DNA of 6,318 nucleotides from Nitrosopumilaceae archaeon (GCA_013867245.1 JACENB010000012.1:1-6318), one strand, 5' to 3'. Counted from the first letter of the stretch, positions 1-5,731 are shown. Notes: generated by a model from the sequence alone, not told the origin. Numbers and translations are program-made.

Positions 1-1396
1 GTGTTGAGATGAATTTTGCAACTAGTTCTTCCCAGCCTGCTCTAGTTAATTCAGTTAGATTTCCTACTTCTGGTAGTTTACCTGTAACGTGAACTACTGC
101 TAGAATTTCTCCAATGTTTGTCTTGGCAGTATTTAGCCATCTTTCAACTTCATCAGGATTTTTGATATCTACTACGTGAGAGTGGAATTTTCCACTAATG
201 GAGTCTTGAATCTCTTGAGGTGTTGATTGTGATATGAAACATGCAACTTTACCGCCGTTTTTCTCAACATGGCTTGCCAAAAATTCAACTCTTTCAGCAT
301 CTGTCTTGTCTGTTCCGTCAATGGTGAAGACTACTGCTTTTCCTGTAAAGTCTGGTTGATGAACTCCTGGTGCTGTGGTTCCGATGTGAGGTTTTACTGG
401 ATAAAATACCCTATCTCCTGGAATTACTTTACCGTTGATAATTTTTGCAATTTCATCATCACACAAGTTGAGAACTGTTTCAGATACTTGAGCTTGTGAC
501 AAAAATTCTCTATTTGCAATCATATGAGAAGTGTTGTTTTGTACTTTCTCAGCTATAGTTTTAATTTTTGTTAATAGATTTGTAAAGGTCTCTGTTAATT
601 TTGCAACATCTCTTCCATTTGCTAATTTTTCTGCCGTCTTTGCAATTCCCTCTTTGTTAATTCCATCTGCTTCAATACATTCTAACAAATCATCTTTTGC
701 TTCTTCAACTTCAACTGGAGTCAAGTCTTCGAATCCACTAACTCTCATAAACTCTGCTGCTGCTTTTGGATATACTGTCTTGTAAATTCTATCTGAATGA
801 ACTGGACCTGGGTTTGTTGCAATTGATATGATTCCTTTATCAGTTAATTCCCATGACATACATTCAGCAAGTCTGTTCTTTGCACCTTGTGATGCTGTAT
901 ATGGGCTTCTAAATCTGTATGGTCTTTGTTCTAGAGGTTTTTCTTCAGTAAAGAATGTTGAAATTGTAATTATCTTTCCGCCTTCTTTCATTACTTTTAG
1001 TGCTTGAACTGAGCCCCAGAATGTTCCAGTCAAGTGAATTGCAATAGTACTTTTGAATTCATCTAATGGTGAATTTGCAAAACATGTTACAGGGCCTGAA
1101 ACTCCTGCATTGTTAATAATGTAATCTACATTGGTTCCTTCATTTTTTAGTGTCTCAAACATTTCATTCATTGCTGTTTCGTCTGCAACATCTACTCCTG
1201 CAAAAATTTTGACTGTGGCGTTTACTCCTTGTGGAATTTTTCCCTCAAGTTCTGTCGCAGCCTCTTGTAGTGGCTCTTTTCTTCTACCTAGAATAATTAC
1301 ACTTGCGCCATTTTCAACAAATTTTGTTGCAATGGCTTTTCCAATACCTGTTCCGCTTCCTGTAACCAGTGCGACTTTGTCTTGGAATTTTAACAT
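1..1396 (-). CDS. Tandem short-chain dehydrogenase/reductase (SDR) protein, partial, C-terminus off the left edge
   Basis: The reading frame is open from an ATG at 1394-1396 to the window edge (465 codons, no stop). Residues 1-~230 form a Rossmann SDR domain: the NAD(P)-binding TGSGTGIG at 12-19, NNAG at 95-98, the active-site serine in ITIST (S146), the tyrosine in SPYTASQ (Y166), and NPGPVHSDRI at 195-204. A mostly helical segment of roughly 110 residues follows. From about residue 345 a second Rossmann-like domain begins (GKAVVFTIDGTD), and it lacks the glycine-rich nucleotide motif. This layout, together with ISTFF and GPxxSDRI, resembles from memory the N-terminal half of Chloroflexus malonyl-CoA reductase, which reduces malonate semialdehyde to 3-hydroxypropionate. 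The lysine of YxxxK is a glutamine here (Q170), so ordinary SDR catalysis is uncertain. Membership of the SDR superfamily is secure; the substrate is not known. It is transcribed away from the small operon at 1493. The start is supported by a TATA-like box 29 bp upstream and by the usual SDR N-terminus (MLKFQDKVALVTG). Confidence 0.85.
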   Translation of the reverse strand, partial: MLKFQDKVALVTGSGTGIGKAIATKFVENGASVIILGRRKEPLQEAATELEGKIPQGVNATVKIFAGVDVADETAMNEMFETLKNEGTNVDYIINNAGVSGPVTCFANSPLDEFKSTIAIHLTGTFWGSVQALKVMKEGGKIITISTFFTEEKPLEQRPYRFRSPYTASQGAKNRLAECMSWELTDKGIISIATNPGPVHSDRIYKTVYPKAAAEFMRVSGFEDLTPVEVEEAKDDLLECIEADGINKEGIAKTAEKLANGRDVAKLTETFTNLLTKIKTIAEKVQNNTSHMIANREFLSQAQVSETVLNLCDDEIAKIINGKVIPGDRVFYPVKPHIGTTAPGVHQPDFTGKAVVFTIDGTDKTDAERVEFLASHVEKNGGKVACFISQSTPQEIQDSISGKFHSHVVDIKNPDEVERWLNTAKTNIGEILAVVHVTGKLPEVGNLTELTRAGWEELVAKFIST

Positions 1397-1420
1397 AATA
1401 GAATTCTCAAATCTTTTGTG

Positions 1421-1430
1421 ATATTTATTT
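1421..1430 (-). promoter_or_regulatory. TATA-like box of the tandem SDR gene
   Basis: Read on the minus strand this is AAATAAATAT, centred about 29 bp upstream of the ATG at 1396. That spacing fits an archaeal TATA box feeding a leaderless or nearly leaderless transcript. I see no good Shine-Dalgarno sequence between it and the start codon, which agrees with leaderless initiation. This is assigned by composition and distance only. Confidence 0.45.
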
Positions 1431-1461
1431 GGATTGATCTCTAGGACTTTTTTCTTGATAT

Positions 1462-1470
1462 CTTTATTTG
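1462..1470 (+). promoter_or_regulatory. Possible TATA-like box of the two-gene operon
   Basis: The AT-rich CTTTATTTG lies about 27 bp upstream of the ATG at 1493, with no clear Shine-Dalgarno sequence between. The spacing fits leaderless archaeal initiation. It sits back to back with the SDR gene's box in the 96-bp divergent region 1397-1492. The match to a consensus TATA box is weak. Confidence 0.3.
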
Positions 1471-1492
1471 TGGGTATGATTCATGATTTTTA

Positions 1493-1729
1493 ATGCATGA
1501 TACCGAGCCAGATACATTTGTCTATCAGACATGGCCTGAGAAATTTAGTAGTATGTTAAAGGAGATCGGTGTAGATTCTGAATCCAAAGAGATTGGAACC
1601 GATGATGTTGAACAAGGTGATTATTACAGTAGATATTTTGCTCATACAGCAAGAATGATAACAAATAGAGGATGTCTTGATGTCAAGAACTGTAACATTG
1701 ACGTAATTCAAATTATTCAAAAGGGGTAA
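1493..1729 (+). CDS. Small conserved-looking protein of unknown function, first gene of a pair
   Basis: I do not recognise this 78-residue protein. It is soluble in character, with no membrane segment or signal peptide. The middle is acidic (residues ~28-43, including GTDDVEQGDYY), and the C-terminal third carries two cysteines in NRGCLDVKNCNIDV (C61 and C67), followed by a short hydrophobic stretch ending in QKG. The two cysteines are six residues apart, which is not a recognisable metal-binding motif. The start is the first in-frame ATG, preceded by a possible TATA-like box at leaderless distance. The stop codon is only two bases before the next ATG, so the two genes are almost certainly cotranscribed and the products may work together. 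The tight coupling is the main support for it being a real gene; the frame on the opposite strand looks like a shadow. Confidence 0.7.
   Translation: MHDTEPDTFVYQTWPEKFSSMLKEIGVDSESKEIGTDDVEQGDYYSRYFAHTARMITNRGCLDVKNCNIDVIQIIQKG
1723..1727 (+). promoter_or_regulatory. Ribosome binding site of the second operon gene
   Basis: GGGGT lies inside the last codons of the upstream gene and ends five bases before the ATG at 1732. The purine-rich run AAAAGGGGT around it is the only G-rich stretch nearby. Its position supports translation of the second gene from the same mRNA, by re-initiation or direct binding, and fixes the start at 1732. Confidence 0.55.
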
Positions 1730-1731
1730 AA

Positions 1732-2109
1732 ATGCAAGATCCAAATCCAATGCCTTGGGGCGCACTAGACCGATATCAAGCACACTTTATCGTAAGAAAA
1801 GATATTGGTGGTAATGTTGGTAACTATGTTGCAAAAACACAACTCAAAACAAGAGGTCATTTTGCAGCAAAAACTGTTGAAAGTGTAAGCTGGAATGGTC
1901 CTGGCGCTCTTGCAGAAAAACTAAACCATGATTCTGAATTAAACGATATGATTGCAAAACAATCAGTAAAAGATGCAACTATCTATGTTGAACCAACCGA
2001 GAATGCAGTCCGAATTAGAAGTAAATGGGATAATCATTTAGCATTTGGAATTACAAAAGATCTTTTTGATATCTATGATCGTATTGCCGGTCACATAAAA
2101 TCAGTTTAG
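1732..2109 (+). CDS. 125-residue protein of unknown function, second gene of a pair
   Basis: I do not recognise a family. The protein is soluble, with no cysteine and no membrane segment. Its pattern suggests an alpha/beta fold: strands around AHFIVRK (17-23), NYVAKTQL and ATIYVEP, a hairpin through NAVRIRSKWDN, and a C-terminal amphipathic helix (DLFDIYDRIAGHIKSV). An internal helix lies near residues 60-77 (GALAEKL...DMIAKQ). It follows the 78-residue gene after two bases, with an SD-like GGGGT inside that gene. Its TAG stop overlaps the stop of the convergent endonuclease gene. The regular alternation of secondary structure, the ribosome binding site and the operon position make it a real gene; the function is open. 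Confidence 0.8.
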   Translation: MQDPNPMPWGALDRYQAHFIVRKDIGGNVGNYVAKTQLKTRGHFAAKTVESVSWNGPGALAEKLNHDSELNDMIAKQSVKDATIYVEPTENAVRIRSKWDNHLAFGITKDLFDIYDRIAGHIKSV

Positions 2110-2642
2110 GCTTTCCACCAATCTAAAGCCAAAAAGTCCACATTATCTTTGCCTTTGGGAATTGCCAAGATGAATTGTTTTTTTACTGATGTTGCCAGTC
2201 TTCCTGCAAGTACAATTCCTGTAGATGTAATTGACTCGTTTCTATTATACACCTGAATCAAAAATGGAGCATGATCAATTCCTGGACCTTTCTCATAAAC
2301 TGCAAAGTCACAACCAAACTTTATTCCTGGATTGATAATGTATCCTTTGTCTCTGAAGTTTTTGTAAACTAGATATTTTTTATCAAAATCATGATGTTCG
2401 TTTTTACAAATCTCTATCATTTGCTCAACTGTAACTTTGTGTTTTAATTTTGAAATTGTAATTTTTTTATTTTCTAACAAGTATAGTGATTCAATTAAAT
2501 CTAAAACTAGAGGTGCGTCAATCTCTTCAATCTTTGGTTTTGGGATGCCAATTGGTTTTCCATAGTATCCATTACTGAAAAGCTTGCGAGAATATTCAAT
2601 GTTCCAAACAATTACCCTATTTTCGATTAACTCTCCTTTCAT
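2106..2642 (-). CDS. endA: tRNA-splicing endonuclease (tRNA intron endonuclease)
   Basis: This enzyme cuts introns out of precursor tRNA at bulge-helix-bulge structures, leaving 2',3'-cyclic phosphate and 5'-hydroxyl ends. The 178 residues match the usual single-unit archaeal subunit (about 170-190). The N-terminal domain covers residues 1-~85. The catalytic domain begins at KYLVYKNFRDKGYIINPG and contains the family signature GIKFGCDFAVY. The three catalytic residues are visible: Y116 in DFAVY, H124 in DHAPFL, and K155 in TSVKKQF. The protein is therefore a catalytic subunit. Whether it forms a homotetramer or pairs with a structural partner cannot be told here. The ATG start has GAGGT about 12 bases upstream and an ATATA box centred near 2666. 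The last bases overlap the convergent gene ending at 2109. The 90-bp gap to the upstream DUF47 gene, with its T-rich tract, suggests separate transcription. Confidence 0.93.
   Translation of the reverse strand: MKGELIENRVIVWNIEYSRKLFSNGYYGKPIGIPKPKIEEIDAPLVLDLIESLYLLENKKITISKLKHKVTVEQMIEICKNEHHDFDKKYLVYKNFRDKGYIINPGIKFGCDFAVYEKGPGIDHAPFLIQVYNRNESITSTGIVLAGRLATSVKKQFILAIPKGKDNVDFLALDWWKA
2178..2184 (+). terminator. Possible oligo-T terminator for the plus-strand operon, inside the opposing gene
   Basis: Seven consecutive T residues on the plus strand lie about 70 bases past the stop at 2109. Archaeal transcription often ends at T-runs without a hairpin. No gap separates the convergent genes, so a terminator for the operon would have to lie within the endonuclease gene, and this is the first strong T-run. 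On the other strand the same bases encode Lys154-Lys155. This is inferred from base composition alone. Confidence 0.25.
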
Positions 2643-2663
2643 AATTTTTCCAAACCTCTTGTG

Positions 2664-2668
2664 TATAT
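2664..2668 (-). promoter_or_regulatory. Possible TATA box of the tRNA-splicing endonuclease gene
   Basis: Read on the minus strand, TCATATAC contains ATATA centred about 24 bp before the ATG at 2642. This is slightly close, but it fits leaderless initiation. An alternative is a leadered transcript using the GAGGT at about 2654-2658, with a box further upstream. Confidence 0.3.
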
Positions 2669-2691
2669 GAATTCATTAGATTAATGATGCT

Positions 2692-2720
2692 TGTAAAATA
2701 GAAAATAAGGTAAAAATGTG
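2692..2720 (-). terminator. T-rich terminator-like tract after the DUF47 gene
   Basis: Downstream of the DUF47 stop, the minus strand carries three closely spaced T-runs (ATTTTT, TTATTTTC, TATTTTAC) within about 30 bases. Clustered oligo-T without a stem-loop is the usual archaeal intrinsic termination signal. The tract lies in the 90-bp gap before the endonuclease gene and supports separate transcription of that gene. Confidence 0.45.
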
Positions 2721-2732
2721 GATGTGATTTGC

Positions 2733-3386
2733 TTATAGGCTCAATGCTAACAAAATGAAAGAATCTGATACTCTTTGGCATTTGTCTGCCATCTCTTCGA
2801 TTCCTTCAATCACGTCTTTCATTAACATCAGTTCTTTGGTGTTTGTTACTTCTGTTAGAAGCTTAATTGTTGCTTGTCTGTATTTGATATCGATTTCTCT
2901 TTCAATTGTCTGCGTTTCTTGTGCTAATTCAATTGCATTTGCAGTGTTTGTATTGAGACTTCTAATGATTTCATTTAGTTTGTAGACTTCATCTACAACT
3001 AATTCAATTAGTTTTGTCAAGTCTTTGTCTAATTTTGCACTTTTTAGAGTAGCTGGTTTTACATTTGAAAGTTTGAATGAAATTCCGGTAATGTAACCTG
3101 CAATCTCATCCATTGTGTATGCTGTGTTTAGAAGATTCTCTCTGTTCATGATCAAACCTCCTACATCTGCTACTTCACGTGTAATTTTTCTTCTTAGGTT
3201 TTCTACTTCTTCTTCAATTGTAGAAATTTGTTCTAATGTATTTTTGATTCCTGTCTTGTCTTTCTTCATCATTAGTTCAGGAAGTGTTGCTAGTTCTCTG
3301 GAAGCATTTAGAATTCTATTGATTTCATCTTGTAAAACTGCTATAGCCTTTCTTTTTGCTTGAACTTCAAGCTCTCCGCTATACAT
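2733..3386 (-). CDS. DUF47 family PhoU-like protein (putative phosphate transport regulator)
   Basis: This 217-residue, nearly all-helical protein has the DUF47/PhoU-like two-repeat pattern. Two matching units are visible: ISTIEEEVENLRRKI (54-68) with NRENLLNTAYTMDEIAGYI (81-99), and TQTIEREIDIKYRQA (158-172) with LMKDVIEGIEEMADKCQRV (188-206). The acidic ExxxxD-type positions in each correspond to the metal-binding face known in PhoU proteins. The ending, IEEMADKCQRVSDSFILLAL, is especially typical of DUF47. Members commonly sit beside PiT phosphate permeases and are thought to modulate phosphate uptake from the cytoplasm; no permease lies in this window. Length is normal for the family (about 205-220). 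The start is the first ATG, 30 bp below a strong TATA box, with no Shine-Dalgarno sequence, so the transcript is probably leaderless. The family call is fairly sure; the role is inferred. Confidence 0.82.
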   Translation of the reverse strand: MYSGELEVQAKRKAIAVLQDEINRILNASRELATLPELMMKKDKTGIKNTLEQISTIEEEVENLRRKITREVADVGGLIMNRENLLNTAYTMDEIAGYITGISFKLSNVKPATLKSAKLDKDLTKLIELVVDEVYKLNEIIRSLNTNTANAIELAQETQTIEREIDIKYRQATIKLLTEVTNTKELMLMKDVIEGIEEMADKCQRVSDSFILLALSL

Positions 3387-3412
3387 AACAAAAACTACGT
3401 AATCCCAAGGTA

Positions 3413-3420
3413 ATTTAAAT
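3413..3420 (-). promoter_or_regulatory. TATA box of the DUF47 gene
   Basis: The palindromic ATTTAAAT is centred about 30 bp upstream of the ATG at 3386. It is preceded on the minus strand by the purine-rich TAGAGG, which resembles a TFB recognition element. This is the best match to an archaeal promoter in the window. It lies in the 66-bp gap after the ligase gene, so DUF47 can be expressed independently of ligase. Confidence 0.6.
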
Positions 3421-3452
3421 CCTCTATGATTTTTTATATTTTTTGAGCATGA

Positions 3453-5219
3453 TTACATGAGACTTTTGTCATGTGCCACTTTTTTCTGACCTTGGTATAA
3501 TGTGATCACTTCTTCATTTGTGGATGCGTCCTCTGCCATTTTTTCAACTCTCATCTTTCCTGTAAATTTTGGAAATCTCAATGCAAGTCCTGCACCTTTT
3601 CTAATCTTATCTCTAGCTGCTTTGTGAATTGGACTGAGTGTAATTTCAGATGCAACAACTTCAATCACTAACTCTGGTTCAAACCAAACATCAGCTTCCA
3701 TCTCGCTGTTAATGCGTGGATTTTTCTTGATTGTAACTTTGGGATTTAGAATTTGATATAATTGATCTAAATCCTCATCTGAAAATCCTGTACCAACTTT
3801 ACAAACACTGGTGAATGTGTCTTCATCTTCTTCATATGTTGCTAACAAAAGAGTACCATAGTTTCCTGTTCTTCTTCCTTTTCCAAAAAATCCTCCAATT
3901 ACAACAAGATCTAAACTATCTCCGAGCTCATTTTGATATTCTCTTTTGAGCTTTAACCAATGACTGCCTCTTGAACCTGCTTGATATGGACTATCAAGCG
4001 TCTTTAGCATCAATCCTTCACTTCCTGCATTAATGCTGTTTTCAAAAAAGTCCTCAATGTCATTTTCATTTTTGACTAAAGCCATTGGAATATGTTTTAC
4101 AAAGTCATCTTCTTTTACCACTTTTTCCATCTTCTCTCTTCGTTCCTTGTAGTCTAATTCCAAGCAACTTTTTCCATTACAATACAAAATATCAAAGAGA
4201 TTAACTGTTATTGGATATTGGGTAACTGCTTTTTCTATTTTGTATTTTCTTCTTCTATGCATTAATTCCTGAAATGGTAAAAACTCTCCAGTATTTTCAT
4301 TAATTGCAACTGCCTCTGCTTCTAGTACAATGTTTTCTGCTTGAATTGTTTTTGGAATTTTTTCTATAATGTCTGGATAGTAACTTGAAATATTTTCTAG
4401 ACTTCTTGAAAACAAAACTACTTTATTCCCTTCTATGTGTAGTTGTACTCTTTCTCCATCTAGTTTGTATTCAGCTGCAAATTCATTTCCCATTTTTTCA
4501 ATTGCTTCTTGTTCACTCTTTACTCTGTCTGCAAGCATTGGTCTAATTGGATTAAACAAAATTATTTTGAATTTTTCAACTCCTTCTAATCCCTCAGTAG
4601 CTAAAACTTCTGCTACTTTTCCTAAATCGCTAGAAACATTGTATGCATGTTCCAAAATTTTTCTATTCTCTTTATTCCCTGAAAATGCTATTGCTAGTGC
4701 ATCCATGACTGTATTTTCTGCAATTCCTAGTCTTAGTGTGCCTAACAATATCTTTAGAATGAAACTTGCTTCTAATGGACTTGCATCGTTAAGTAAACTG
4801 GAGATATATTTCATCTTCATGTCTTGTGATCTATTACCTTCTAGTTTTGCAATTTTGAATAGTGTCTCATAAACTCGTTCCACTGTGATGTCTTCTACAA
4901 GAAATGTTGTCTGAGTTTTTTGCTCTAAAATTACAGTTGCAGCATGTCCCAAATCTCCACCTTTTCTGTATTCGTCTTCAATTTTTTTAATAGGAGTTCC
5001 TGATGACTTTGAAATTGCTCGTATTGCTAGTTTTTCTGCAACTCCTAATTCCACTCCTTCAAAGTCCGGTCTGAGTTTTCCTTGTAGTAGATAGACTATT
5101 TTTGAAATTACTTCTTGTGGTGTTTTTTCAAATAATTCTACCAAGTATTGTGTTAGTTCTAGTCTTTTTCTAGTTGATTCCATTTTGTTAAATGCATCAG
5201 CTAAGATAGAAAACTCCAT
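3453..5219 (-). CDS. lig: ATP-dependent DNA ligase (archaeal type)
   Basis: The enzyme seals nicks in DNA during replication and repair, through an enzyme-AMP intermediate. Its 588 residues are standard for archaeal ligases (about 560-600). Domains in order are an N-terminal helical DNA-binding domain (about 1-215), the adenylation domain (about 220-428) and a C-terminal OB-fold (about 430-588). The nucleotidyltransferase motifs are complete: motif I YKLDGER with the AMP-accepting K252, motif III FSRSLENIS (270-278), IIIa NLFDILY (340-346), IV EGLMLK (401-406) and V WLKLKREY (421-428). The ending of the family is also present, with ALRFPKFTGKMRVEK near 546-560 acting as motif VI. The PCNA-binding motif was not identified with confidence. 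The ATG start has AAGGA six bases upstream. The gene follows a small membrane-protein gene by 36 bp and is probably cotranscribed with it. I see nothing truncated or missing. Confidence 0.97.
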   Translation of the reverse strand: MEFSILADAFNKMESTRKRLELTQYLVELFEKTPQEVISKIVYLLQGKLRPDFEGVELGVAEKLAIRAISKSSGTPIKKIEDEYRKGGDLGHAATVILEQKTQTTFLVEDITVERVYETLFKIAKLEGNRSQDMKMKYISSLLNDASPLEASFILKILLGTLRLGIAENTVMDALAIAFSGNKENRKILEHAYNVSSDLGKVAEVLATEGLEGVEKFKIILFNPIRPMLADRVKSEQEAIEKMGNEFAAEYKLDGERVQLHIEGNKVVLFSRSLENISSYYPDIIEKIPKTIQAENIVLEAEAVAINENTGEFLPFQELMHRRRKYKIEKAVTQYPITVNLFDILYCNGKSCLELDYKERREKMEKVVKEDDFVKHIPMALVKNENDIEDFFENSINAGSEGLMLKTLDSPYQAGSRGSHWLKLKREYQNELGDSLDLVVIGGFFGKGRRTGNYGTLLLATYEEDEDTFTSVCKVGTGFSDEDLDQLYQILNPKVTIKKNPRINSEMEADVWFEPELVIEVVASEITLSPIHKAARDKIRKGAGLALRFPKFTGKMRVEKMAEDASTNEEVITLYQGQKKVAHDKSLM

Positions 5220-5225
5220 TCTATT

Positions 5226-5230
5226 TCCTT
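5226..5230 (-). promoter_or_regulatory. Shine-Dalgarno sequence of the DNA ligase gene
   Basis: AAGGA on the minus strand lies six bases upstream of the ATG at 5219 and supports that start. A real SD here, unlike at the genes with leaderless-distance TATA boxes, agrees with ligase being an internal gene on a longer transcript. Confidence 0.6.
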
Positions 5231-5255
5231 GTGTAATGTTGAATAAAAATTGAAT

Positions 5256-5663
5256 CTAGATGTATCTGAAGATTGTTGGTTTGTCTGACTTTGGAAGATC
5301 TGATACGAGTGCAAAATTGTATAGTGGATAAGATTTCTTGTATTGTTTCATGAAACTCCATGCAACATCATGTGTTTTGAACTCTTTTCTCAACCCATCA
5401 ATCTCACTCTTTTTTCCATACACGTCAAAAACTACTACGGAGTATTGTTTTGGGCGGTTGTGAGGCTTTGCTTTGAGTAGCCATGCAAGTGCAAATACAA
5501 AGACTGCTCCCAGCACAACATATTCTCCTGCAACTTTGAAAAAGTCTATTATCACATTTGGTATAGTTTGACCAAATAATCCAACCATGAAATTTGAAAA
5601 TGATATTACTGCTAATGCTGTGAAGATGTATGTCTTCCAATCAAAAATTTTCTGAAAACCCAT
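5256..5663 (-). CDS. Small two-helix membrane protein of unknown function
   Basis: I do not recognise this 135-residue protein. Two hydrophobic segments, about residues 11-30 (TYIFTALAVISFSNFMVGLF) and 43-63 (ending VFVFALAWLL), should span the membrane as a hairpin. A basic stretch follows (KAKPHNRPKQ), so the 70-residue C-terminal part is predicted to be cytoplasmic. That part looks folded: a strand YSVVVFDVYG, a helix with HDVAWSFMKQYKKSYP, then YNFALVSDLP. This is a compact alpha/beta module in which the helix contains aromatic and lysine residues. The ATG start has AAGGT about five bases upstream and a TTAAAT-type box about 33 bp upstream. It lies between the fructose-bisphosphatase gene (68-bp gap) and ligase (36-bp gap). 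The position suggests cotranscription with ligase, but there is no evident functional link. Confidence 0.8.
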   Translation of the reverse strand: MGFQKIFDWKTYIFTALAVISFSNFMVGLFGQTIPNVIIDFFKVAGEYVVLGAVFVFALAWLLKAKPHNRPKQYSVVVFDVYGKKSEIDGLRKEFKTHDVAWSFMKQYKKSYPLYNFALVSDLPKSDKPTIFRYI

Positions 5664-5666
5664 TTC

Positions 5667-5671
5667 TACCT
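5667..5671 (-). promoter_or_regulatory. Ribosome binding site of the membrane-protein gene
   Basis: On the minus strand a GGT-containing purine run (TAAGGTAGAA) precedes the ATG at 5663 by a few bases. It resembles a weak Shine-Dalgarno sequence and supports the chosen start. Confidence 0.4.
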
Positions 5672-5692
5672 TAATATCGTAGGCTCTTTTTT

Positions 5693-5700
5693 GATTTAAC
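5693..5700 (-). promoter_or_regulatory. Possible TATA box of the membrane-protein/ligase transcript
   Basis: GTTAAATC on the minus strand is centred about 33 bp before the ATG at 5663. That leaves room for a short leader of roughly six bases holding the ribosome binding site. If it is used, the membrane protein and ligase would form a two-gene unit separate from the fructose-bisphosphatase gene. Confidence 0.4.
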
Positions 5701-5731
5701 TATTTCTTATGATTTCCAGTTCTTAAAATTA

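Noticed and set aside
269..1421. Several plus-strand open frames of 76-96 codons (269-499, 531-785, 1131-1421)
   Set aside because: They lie antisense to the well-supported SDR gene, have no family features, and are rich in Ser, Phe and Ile, as expected for the reverse of an AT-rich coding strand.
1556..1783. Minus-strand open frame of 75 codons
   Set aside because: It crosses the junction of the two plus-strand operon genes, has no ribosome binding site, and opposes frames with better coding character.
2755..3363. Plus-strand open frames at 2755-2985 and 3115-3363
   Set aside because: They are antisense to the DUF47 gene, whose repeat pattern and promoter are clear. Their hydrophobic runs are a by-product of reversing charged helical codons.
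4435..4872. Plus-strand open frame of 145 codons
   Set aside because: It is antisense to the ligase gene across the end of the DNA-binding domain and motif I. The ligase frame is complete with all motifs, so this is a shadow.
5425..5640. Minus-strand open frame of 71 codons overlapping the membrane-protein gene
   Set aside because: It is an alternative frame inside a gene that has a ribosome binding site and clear membrane segments. Its Cys/Ser/Ile-rich translation looks like frame noise.
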